A stretch of DNA of 20,706 bases from positions 1-20,706 of the IMG/VR virus record IMGVR_UViG_3300037585_005407. One strand, 5' to 3'. Origin of the DNA: a virus. Both the position numbers and the translations under genes were made by a program. The notes under the pieces were generated by a model. That model searched no databases. It saw only the letters and a list, made by a program, of their open reading frames with translations, and was not told where the DNA came from. Positions 7,776 to 14,431 of the stretch are shown in pieces (position 1 is the first letter of the stretch; each line of letters opens with the position of its first letter).

Positions 7776-10153
7776 CAGGCGCAAACATCCTCGCTGTTAA
7801 AGTCCTCACTAAATATTTCAGTCTTCGATCCCCCTACCCCAATCCTCTCAAGCAGAACACTACCCACCAAGACCCCGTATGTTTTCGGCCCAACAAACTC
7901 GTCGCCCCCGCTTGTTTCGTACCTCTTGTTTTCGAGTTGCTCAAATGGAACCAGATGCCCTTGCGTTGTTTGATACCCTGAGTAGTCCTGTACTGTTATA
8001 GGGTTAACATAGTCTGAACAATAACCCTCAAACAACTTAGGATCTAGCGTATGCTTGAACGGATTGGTGTCCCACCCCTTCGGGTACTGCTCAATCCTTA
8101 TGTGGACATCTTCTCCTGTCGTGTTGAAGTCCATGAAGCGAGCCGAGAACCCGCTTGAAGGGTCTACCGTAAATACCTGTTGATAACCGCCCTCAAGCTT
8201 TCTTGTGCAAAGCCTCGGCTTCCCGTTTTTAAACCCCCACGAAACTGTACCGCTTACGTCAACATCATTGGCAAAAATGCCACGGACTAGATTGCCAGCT
8301 ACTTTGCCGCCGACTGACACCCTGACAGAACTGTTTAAATCGTCACCCAAATCTGGAAACGTAACCTCCAGATTCCCCGCTAAATGAACGGTTAGCCTGT
8401 AGCTCCCCGGCTCTAGCTGGTATTGCTTTGATGTCTGTATCCCCCCGAAGTATTCATCAAAAGGAGCATAGTAACGCTGGCAATTTGTTTCAGCTACAGG
8501 AACCGCCAGACCTTTGGAGACAGGCAGATCGCCGCGCATACCAATTAACCCAACGTACTGCCCGTTACCCGGCTGCAATGAGTCCCATATATCGTTACCC
8601 ATTAAATCAACTCTGCCTTTAAAAACGTCCCAGTTGTTAAAGCCGTGGTAGTTGTACCTGTCCTGTAGGCACGGGTTAACGGTTGGTGTAGCAGTTGGCG
8701 CTGCGATATATTCACACGGAGAACCAGTAGCGTTGTTGTCGCAAATTATTTTGTGTATCTTGCTAAACACATTAACAAGCTCCCCAACGTCATCTGCCTT
8801 ATAGTACAGATTGCAACTAGCTATGTCCGTACCCAGATAAGCATCTATAGATTTACTTGAAGTGTTAGAACAATCATAAATCTGCTTGGTTCCAAGAATA
8901 TTAAATCCGACAACAACAATGATTGTCCCTGCTGCTCGATTCTCTGCCTTGATTGTCCCGGCAGCAGCGCCAGTTCCACTTGTTACCGCAAACGTAAACG
9001 TGGTGACTCCCGTTACCGTAACCGTATGGACGCTATTATACTTTGCTGCATTAGAACCAGTAGCTCCGTTAATGGTTATTAAATCGCCGCTTGTAAACCC
9101 ATGATTAGCAGAAGTTGTTGCCGTGGCTGTCCCGCCTGACTCTGTAATGCCAGATACAGTCTTAGCAACATTAGCCTTGATCGTTGCGGCAACGGTCTCT
9201 GGTGCTGGGTCACAAACATTCTCAACCCCGTCCGTCATTACAACTATTACACGCCTCTTCCCTCCTCGCGCTTTTTCTTTAAGGAGTTCGTAGGCAGATT
9301 CTAGCCCACCACCTATCCCTGTGGCACATGTACTAAGGCTTGCACTCTTGCCTCCGCACTCTTCAGAAACCTCTATGTCGTTAACCCCGCTTATAGCTGA
9401 CTCTTCAGTTGGGGTTAGGTCAACGTGTGTGTAAACATTAGGCCCGTGATTCTTGCTTCCCGCATACGAGATAACCGCAACACGATCAAACTCAAAGGGG
9501 TACAGCGTAGTGTCCCCCTCCTGTTTTGTGTCTGGCATATTGGCTGATCTAACAAGCGCCCTTGATGCCTCTTTGGCAGCATCGATCCTCACAGCGCCAG
9601 CGTCATCCTCTTGCAGCATTGAGCCGCTCCTGTCCATCACCAGAACAATATCACTACCCACCCGCTTACACTCGTCCACAATTGTAACTGGGGCAGAGGC
9701 GTTCAGTCTGTCTAGCTCTCTGACTGCATCGTCTGAAGTCTCCCAATCCCAAACACTATAGGAAGCGAACACTGCCTCAGTAGAGTTTGCATCTACATAA
9801 GCAGCTTTAAAGAGACCATTGCCTTTAGAGCTTAGAACAGCTTCATCAGACGAAGACCAATCCACTAAATCAGTGACATCTTTTTCTTTAGTGGTGTCTC
9901 CAAACTTAAACACTAACCTAGCCGTGAAACGGATCGATTTGCCTTCTTCGACTTGTGCGTCAGTCTCTGGTTTTATGACGAGCTTTTCTATCGCTGGGAC
10001 TATACTGCAAAGTGTTGGGTTAAGAGCCGCAAACTCAGGGTCTGAACACCTTGCGTCATCTGTTGTCGCTGGCTTGTAGTTCTCGGAAACCACGGAAGTG
10101 GATTCTGTTTTCTTATTTAAGCACCCCTCTGTTTTAACTTTACTGAAATCCAT
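7775..10153 (-). CDS. Multidomain VWA virion protein with Ig-like and galactose-binding-like domains (792 aa)
   Basis: The ATG at 10153 shares one base with the upstream TAA (TAATG). Residues about 57-157 resemble a bacterial Ig-like (Big_2) domain (VEEGKSIRFTARL, VDWSSSDEAVLS). Residues 167-470 are a von Willebrand A domain with a complete metal-ion-dependent adhesion site: DRSGS (D174, S176, S178), T278 and TDG (D308). A small domain with HGFTSGDLITINGATG interrupts the VWA fold at about 333-405, before the strand GTIIVVVGFNIL. Residues about 500-780 look like a galactose-binding-type beta-sandwich resembling DUF642 (VDLMGN, GQYVGLIG, LEPGSYRLTVHLAGN, and a closing GVLVGSVLLERIG). VWA domains bind protein or glycan ligands, so this is a candidate adhesin carried on the virion. 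No signal peptide is present, which fits assembly into a particle rather than secretion. Confidence 0.78.
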   Translation of the reverse strand: MDFSKVKTEGCLNKKTESTSVVSENYKPATTDDARCSDPEFAALNPTLCSIVPAIEKLVIKPETDAQVEEGKSIRFTARLVFKFGDTTKEKDVTDLVDWSSSDEAVLSSKGNGLFKAAYVDANSTEAVFASYSVWDWETSDDAVRELDRLNASAPVTIVDECKRVGSDIVLVMDRSGSMLQEDDAGAVRIDAAKEASRALVRSANMPDTKQEGDTTLYPFEFDRVAVISYAGSKNHGPNVYTHVDLTPTEESAISGVNDIEVSEECGGKSASLSTCATGIGGGLESAYELLKEKARGGKRRVIVVMTDGVENVCDPAPETVAATIKANVAKTVSGITESGGTATATTSANHGFTSGDLITINGATGSNAAKYNSVHTVTVTGVTTFTFAVTSGTGAAAGTIKAENRAAGTIIVVVGFNILGTKQIYDCSNTSSKSIDAYLGTDIASCNLYYKADDVGELVNVFSKIHKIICDNNATGSPCEYIAAPTATPTVNPCLQDRYNYHGFNNWDVFKGRVDLMGNDIWDSLQPGNGQYVGLIGMRGDLPVSKGLAVPVAETNCQRYYAPFDEYFGGIQTSKQYQLEPGSYRLTVHLAGNLEVTFPDLGDDLNSSVRVSVGGKVAGNLVRGIFANDVDVSGTVSWGFKNGKPRLCTRKLEGGYQQVFTVDPSSGFSARFMDFNTTGEDVHIRIEQYPKGWDTNPFKHTLDPKLFEGYCSDYVNPITVQDYSGYQTTQGHLVPFEQLENKRYETSGGDEFVGPKTYGVLVGSVLLERIGVGGSKTEIFSEDFNSEDVCA

Positions 10154-11937
10154 TACGAGTATGTAGCTGATGCGGCGTTAGCTGCCTTGGTTAATGTAAG
10201 TGTGTCTTGAACCGTTCCGTCTTTTGATATGAACTCAAACTTCAGCGTGTCATCAGACATCGTTCCCTTTAATGCACCGTGTAGCGCGTTGTACTTCTTG
10301 ACGCTTGTAATGCCAGAGGCCAGCGAACTTGAGTGCCAATCACGCAAGGGAGCGCCCCCTGCGCCGTTCACAATATAAGGAAAGTCCCCAGAACCCTTTA
10401 ACCTTTCATAGCTGTGAGCGTGACCAGAAAGAACAATATCAGCACCCCAGTCCTTGAACGGCCACCTCATTTCTGGTGTGCCAGAATTGCTGGATGCGTT
10501 TTCATCTGACGAGTGAGGAGGGTGATGAAAGTAAACCACTTTCCAATGGCAGTCAGAATCATTCAGCCCACTAGCAAGCCAGTCGGCTTGTGCTGATGTG
10601 TCCCCCCTGTGTGGAGATGTGTTTTGTGAGCCAGCAAGAACCTCTGGCTCAACCGCTGTTCCAGCAGTATTGATCCCGCTGTTAACACAAAAGAAATGTA
10701 TCCCGCCTTTCTTGAAATCATAGAACCTCTCATTACCCGGAAGGGTGAAGTAACTTAAATAATTACTTAAACTTGTGGCTGGGTCTCCTTGGTAATCGTG
10801 GTTGCCAACCGCCGGGAAGAACTTGTTTTCCTTGGCAGTGGATGTGTAGGTCGCAGACTGGCTTGTGCCGAACGGGAAAATGTAGTCACTGTAGTGCTGT
10901 CCAATGTTGACATCGTAGTAATTCTCCCCGGCATCGCTGTCGCTACCGTCCGTATCATAACTGTTGTCACCAGTTGTTACTATGAATGACGGACTCCATC
11001 CTTTTACGAGTGTTGCAACAGCACCCGCATTGGTTCCGTCATAATCGCCAGCACCCGCCGAAGCCCCGTAGTCACCTATCTGAGCGAACACAAGTGATGT
11101 CGCCTCAGCAGCAGCCTCTACAGTTTCCTCACTAGCTTTGGCGTTTCTCCTAGCGGCGAGGATATCAAACGACTCTTGGCAGTTAACATACTGCTTTAGT
11201 TCGTTCTGCTTACTGCACTCATAGATCAAATCCCCTACAGCATCGTTAAACTCAAGGGACAGGAACCTGTACTTTTCGTAGTCGTTATCAAAATCCCTAC
11301 AGTATTCCTTGTGGACATACAGCTTTAATGCGCGAATAAAGTCGGCGTCATCTGGGACAATATCCTCATCTCCGTATGACTGCTGTAACCCCTCCCACTC
11401 CGCTACCAGTACCTCGTTAGAGTTTAGCCAAGGTGACACCCACAGCTTCCCTTTGTCTAAGGCCCATCTGCCCGTAACGGCACGGTAGTGCTTCGACACT
11501 CCCTGCGTGGATACAGCGCCTGACACAACTGCCTTGTAATCGCTTGTACTCTCAGGGTATTTGAACCCCAACGGCAAAGCCTCAAAGCCGCTGTTCTCAG
11601 GGGGGAACACCGTCTTTAGATAGCTCAAGGAATGGCAGTCTACATCAGCCTTTGTGGTCTGCCTGAACAGGGCTGGGTAATCCTCGTCCCCTGCTTGGAT
11701 GGTGTATACTTTACTGATCCTTCCTTTCGGCGCATCAACAACCGTCTTACCCGCTTGGAAATAAGTTGAGCACTGCGGGTAGCGACTTATGTTCTTGGTC
11801 TGGAAGCAAGGAACATACCTCTGAATATGAACCAATCCAGCGGTTATGTTCTTCAGCGCAGGGCCAGATATGTTTTCTGGTAGCCCCTCAGGCCAAATGT
11901 CACTTTGCAGTTCTTCAACTAATTTCCTGTATTTCAT
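10153..11937 (-). CDS. Adaptor-like virion protein fused to a purple-acid-phosphatase-type metallophosphoesterase (594 aa)
   Basis: The C-terminal part (residues about 280-584) carries the full set of calcineurin-like phosphoesterase motifs: GDY (D289), GDNSY (D324 and Y327), GNHD (N379, H380), HHPPH (H472 the likely ligand) and GHAHSYER (H506, H508). The D-x-x-Y spacing and the GHxHxYER ending are hallmarks of purple acid phosphatases, which use a dinuclear Fe-metal centre to hydrolyse phosphate esters. The N-terminal part (about 1-250) is unrelated to phosphatases. It ends in a helical segment (DEDIVPDDADFIRALKLYV, then YEKYRFLSLEFNDAV) that reminds me of podovirus head-tail adaptor proteins. 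An Ala/Glu-rich linker (about 266-279) joins the two. The ATG overlaps the upstream stop as ATGA. There is no signal peptide. A virion-borne phosphatase acting on surface phosphoesters is the favoured reading; the natural substrate is unknown. Confidence 0.8.
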   Translation of the reverse strand: MKYRKLVEELQSDIWPEGLPENISGPALKNITAGLVHIQRYVPCFQTKNISRYPQCSTYFQAGKTVVDAPKGRISKVYTIQAGDEDYPALFRQTTKADVDCHSLSYLKTVFPPENSGFEALPLGFKYPESTSDYKAVVSGAVSTQGVSKHYRAVTGRWALDKGKLWVSPWLNSNEVLVAEWEGLQQSYGDEDIVPDDADFIRALKLYVHKEYCRDFDNDYEKYRFLSLEFNDAVGDLIYECSKQNELKQYVNCQESFDILAARRNAKASEETVEAAAEATSLVFAQIGDYGASAGAGDYDGTNAGAVATLVKGWSPSFIVTTGDNSYDTDGSDSDAGENYYDVNIGQHYSDYIFPFGTSQSATYTSTAKENKFFPAVGNHDYQGDPATSLSNYLSYFTLPGNERFYDFKKGGIHFFCVNSGINTAGTAVEPEVLAGSQNTSPHRGDTSAQADWLASGLNDSDCHWKVVYFHHPPHSSDENASSNSGTPEMRWPFKDWGADIVLSGHAHSYERLKGSGDFPYIVNGAGGAPLRDWHSSSLASGITSVKKYNALHGALKGTMSDDTLKFEFISKDGTVQDTLTLTKAANAASATYS

Positions 11938-12368
11938 TTATTCTGTCTCTTTCCAGACTTCGGCTTGTAATCTTTGGGTAATGCCTTCTCGCCCTCTGTC
12001 TTTGAGAACACAGTTTCCTTTGGGTTAGCCGCAGTTACAGCCTTTGGTTCTGGGGTAGGCGGGGCGGGGGGAGTTACCGAGTCTTGTACCTTGTTGACTC
12101 CCCCAATTTCCTCTCGCCATGTTCGCCTTGATCCTGTTGAGAGCGTCTTTTTTTTTGAATCCTCATATTCGCTTTTAGACAAAGCCCGTATACCATAAGT
12201 TCCAAGAATAGACTCAAGGTAGCCATTCATCGCGGCGTCACTTGAACTGAGAAACCCAGTCCCGGTTTGGCCTAATTCCTCAAACGGTACGAAACCATTA
12301 CCATCCTCTGATGGAACAGGGTTTGACACATTTGACTTGCTCCAATATTTCACTGAGTTGCCAGCCAT
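11934..12368 (-). CDS. Small Pro/Lys-rich protein, first gene of the tail operon (144 aa)
   Basis: I do not recognise the family. The ATG at 12368 (MAGNSVKYWS) is preferred over an in-frame GTG at 12377, because the GTG lies in the spacer just after the candidate -10 box and would not be in that promoter's transcript. There is no Shine-Dalgarno site, so translation may be leaderless. The N-terminal 80 residues look soluble (FVPFEELGQTGTGF, then a helix with NGYLESILGTYG). The rest is a Pro-rich (VTPPAPPTPEPK) and strongly basic tail ending DYKPKSGKRQNK. The gene sits between the capsid gene and the adaptor-like gene, and its stop overlaps the next start as ATGA. A small head-completion, decoration or assembly factor would fit this position; none is proven. 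Confidence 0.75.
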   Translation of the reverse strand: MAGNSVKYWSKSNVSNPVPSEDGNGFVPFEELGQTGTGFLSSSDAAMNGYLESILGTYGIRALSKSEYEDSKKKTLSTGSRRTWREEIGGVNKVQDSVTPPAPPTPEPKAVTAANPKETVFSKTEGEKALPKDYKPKSGKRQNK

Positions 12369-12377
12369 AGCGAACAC

Positions 12378-12408
12378 AGTATAGCAAAAAAGGGGGCAGT
12401 CTTGACAA
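12378..12408 (-). promoter_or_regulatory. Candidate promoter of the tail operon, interleaved with the capsid terminator
   Basis: On the minus strand a -35-like TTGTCA (12408-12403, 5/6 match to TTGACA) and a -10 TATACT (12383-12378, 5/6) are separated by 19 nt, and the -10 is preceded by TGC (extended -10). The -35 lies in the terminator loop and the spacer covers the descending stem and T-tract. A start about 7 nt downstream (around 12371) leaves only about 3 nt before the ATG at 12368. Confidence 0.45.
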
Positions 12409-12418
12409 CTGCCCCCTT
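12386..12418 (-). terminator. Intrinsic terminator after the major capsid gene
   Basis: A perfect 11-bp inverted repeat (12390-12400 against 12408-12418, core GGGGGCAGT/ACTGCCCCC) with a 7-nt loop is followed on the minus strand by an uninterrupted run of six T, two of which are shared with the stem. It sits 33 bp after the capsid stop codon. It should end most transcripts of the head operon, which would separate capsid expression from the tail operon. Confidence 0.88.
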
Positions 12419-12419
12419 G

Positions 12420-12437
12420 AATATCTGGCCCAGTTAT
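12420..12437 (+). repeat. 18-bp direct repeat, copy 2
   Basis: This is the second exact copy of aatatctggcccagttat; the first is at 3384-3401. Here it lies between the capsid stop and the terminator. Together the two copies bracket all genes from the 144-aa protein to the fibre-like protein. No third full copy was found; a 10-base partial match (ggcccagtta) occurs inside the fibre-like gene near 4740. Confidence 0.8.
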
Positions 12438-12444
12438 GCTGGGC
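12428..12444 (-). other. Short hairpin between capsid stop and terminator
   Basis: GCCCAG and CTGGGC form a perfect 6-bp stem with a 5-nt loop, lying 6 bp beyond the capsid stop and 9 bp before the terminator stem. One arm is part of the 18-bp repeat. It has no T-run of its own, so it could stabilise the 3' end of the capsid mRNA or act as a processing site. That role is inference. Confidence 0.45.
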
Positions 12445-12450
12445 GGTTAA

Positions 12451-14394
12451 TTAGTTCCCGTGAAGCGGCACTTGGTTATCGAAGTTTTCGATAATTAAGT
12501 TATCGCTAGGACACTCCACAATGGCCGTCCAAGTCTGAGAGTTCAGAGTGATCTCTCTGGTTGGGTTCTCCATCACGCAAGCGTAATCAGAGTTGACCTT
12601 AGCCAAGTCATCCAAGTTCCCGGTGGTGTGAACCTTTCGGTTGGAAGCAAGGATGCCCGGATAGATACCACCACCCAAGTCGAGGATCATCAAGAAGCGG
12701 CCTTGAGAACCTTTCTTGGCGGCAACACCACTATGAACTCCATCGACGAGAGAAGCCGTAGTGACCATATCATCGAAGAACTCGTTCGTGATGATGTTCA
12801 TCTGAACACCAGCGGGGTTATGAAGCATGTAGGACTGGGTGTAAAACCCGCCAAACAGGCTGCTTGACCCTATATCTGAAGTAACTTCAGTTATTCCCTC
12901 TGCCTTGTAGTAGGCAATCATCGCCTTGAAGATTTGACGAGCCGTCTTTGTGTCCGTGAACACATCAACACTATCCGCTGGCTTGCCTTGATCCTTGCGG
13001 GAACGAGTCAAGTCGAAGATTTTGTTGAACAGGTCAGTTTCAAGGGTTAATTGACCACCCTGCTTATCAGTCACACGACCGCAATCTTGCAACTGGCGAT
13101 AGATACCAACTGAGTTGGCGCGATACCCGATGAGCTTCTGCTCCATACCAGAGGTAAGCTCACTTGGGTTTGTCCCACCCAAACCGGGGTAGCTCTGGAT
13201 TTGATCCAGCGATTTGTAACCAGCTAATGTCTGGTTGGCTCCAATAGGCTGACCCCAGAAGAAAGCGTTAACCCACTCTTTCTGGAACATCAACCCAAGC
13301 TGGCGGTTCCTCTCTGCCAGAGGAACGTCACCGAACTTCTGGAAGAAAGTGTTAGTCGCCATCATCTTCTCCAACCACTCCTTGTAGAACTGGTCAACAC
13401 ATGTGGTGTAACGGCTGGTTTGATACCAGAACGGTACATGCTTCAACGTATTGAGGGCTGGGCGATTCTCGCACCACCTCTCAAAGTCATTGATGTTGTT
13501 CACCCCTTGGACAACCAAGGCCGTGTTTGCCTTAGATATCTCCTTTGAAGCACCAGAAGCCATGTCGGCATCCCATGTTACCGCAGCGCCAGCGCCATAT
13601 CCGCCAATGATCTTAACCTCAACATCAACGAACTCGGTGTCAGCACTAAGATACGCAATATTGGCAGACTCGACCAAACCGCCAACAGATTGAATTACCT
13701 CAAACTCTAAACGGAATGAATCACCACTTGTGTCTTTAGCAAACACAAAGAGATGAGACCCTTTAGGGAAATACTGAGCCGTAATTGGCTGATTACCATT
13801 ACTAGGCGCTCTCAGTTTTAAGATGTTGTAGTTGAGGGCATCTCCACCGGGAGTAGCAATCAACTGACCATCAGCGTGTTCTGCGGCTAAAGCATCACTA
13901 GAGTTAATGGACTTGTATTTATTGCTAGAAGCACCAGAAGTGTAGATGCGCTCCACCCTCCAGTAGTTGTCCTTAATAATGTCCTTCTGTGCAGCAAGGA
14001 TGAACGGGTCAACCTCAGCGGAGCCGCCTTGGACTTTCTTGGTGTTCACCAAGTTTCCAACGGACTTAGCTGAACTCATCAACCAGTCGTACATTCCGTA
14101 CTGTCGCTGACCACAGGTCTTCAACTCCATTTGAGTTGTCAGCATGTGGGTCATATCACGATAGTTACCGTCAGAGTCCTTGAAAATATCATCAAGGTCT
14201 GCTGGTGTCGCAAGGCCAATGTTAGACCTAGTTATCGTGCCGCAAGTGTTGTAGCTGTTCCAGATAGCTGGACTAGCGTTGCACTTTGAGTCCGACATGA
14301 TGTTGGCTTGGTTAGTACCAAAGCCTCCATGCGGATTAGCTGGGGTGGGTGTAGCACTCCCGGCTGATGTTGCCGTATATTTTACAGTTGCCAT
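12451..14394 (-). CDS. Probable major capsid protein (HK97-fold), 647 aa
   Basis: The assignment rests on context and general features: it directly follows the scaffold-like gene, has the best ribosome-binding site of the head operon, and is followed by a strong terminator, as expected for the most abundant virion protein. It is soluble and mixed alpha/beta. A helix-rich middle (about 330-380, FYKEWLEKMMATNTFFQKF) is followed by VDVFTDTKTARQIFKAMIAYYK at about 476-497, resembling the P-domain region of HK97-type capsids, and by a late strand-rich segment (FLMILDLGGGIYPGILAS). At 647 aa it is much longer than the usual 300-450 aa. A beta-rich stretch at about 200-265 (SHLFVFAKD, SFRLEFEVIQS, DVEVKIIGGYG) could be an inserted surface domain. 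The start is ATG at 14394. Without a structure-based comparison the HK97 fold is an inference. Confidence 0.72.
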   Translation of the reverse strand: MATVKYTATSAGSATPTPANPHGGFGTNQANIMSDSKCNASPAIWNSYNTCGTITRSNIGLATPADLDDIFKDSDGNYRDMTHMLTTQMELKTCGQRQYGMYDWLMSSAKSVGNLVNTKKVQGGSAEVDPFILAAQKDIIKDNYWRVERIYTSGASSNKYKSINSSDALAAEHADGQLIATPGGDALNYNILKLRAPSNGNQPITAQYFPKGSHLFVFAKDTSGDSFRLEFEVIQSVGGLVESANIAYLSADTEFVDVEVKIIGGYGAGAAVTWDADMASGASKEISKANTALVVQGVNNINDFERWCENRPALNTLKHVPFWYQTSRYTTCVDQFYKEWLEKMMATNTFFQKFGDVPLAERNRQLGLMFQKEWVNAFFWGQPIGANQTLAGYKSLDQIQSYPGLGGTNPSELTSGMEQKLIGYRANSVGIYRQLQDCGRVTDKQGGQLTLETDLFNKIFDLTRSRKDQGKPADSVDVFTDTKTARQIFKAMIAYYKAEGITEVTSDIGSSSLFGGFYTQSYMLHNPAGVQMNIITNEFFDDMVTTASLVDGVHSGVAAKKGSQGRFLMILDLGGGIYPGILASNRKVHTTGNLDDLAKVNSDYACVMENPTREITLNSQTWTAIVECPSDNLIIENFDNQVPLHGN

Positions 14395-14401
14395 TTTATT
14401 T

Positions 14402-14408
14402 TCCTCCC
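14402..14408 (-). promoter_or_regulatory. Strong ribosome-binding site of the capsid gene
   Basis: The minus strand reads GGGAGGA followed by 7 nt and the capsid ATG at 14394. It is the clearest Shine-Dalgarno site in the window and lies in a 37-bp gap after the scaffold stop. It contrasts with the coupled or leaderless starts elsewhere and fits the need for high capsid output. Confidence 0.75.
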
Positions 14409-14431
14409 TTGAAAAGAGTTAGCCGAGTGTA

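Noticed and set aside
10153-11937. Phosphatase as an ordinary auxiliary metabolic gene for phosphate scavenging
   Set aside because: It has no signal peptide, carries a 250-aa non-phosphatase N-terminal domain, and is translationally coupled within virion genes. A particle-borne role is more likely, although scavenging is not fully excluded.
12369-12377. GTG start at 12377 for the 144-aa protein
   Set aside because: It falls immediately after the candidate -10 hexamer, upstream of the likely transcript start, and has no ribosome-binding site. ATG at 12368 is preferred, though read-through transcripts could still use GTG.
3384-12437. 18-bp repeats as phage attachment (att) sites of an integrated element
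   Set aside because: No integrase or recombinase gene is visible, both copies lie within one phage gene cluster, and the interval encodes tail-type functions rather than a mobile element.
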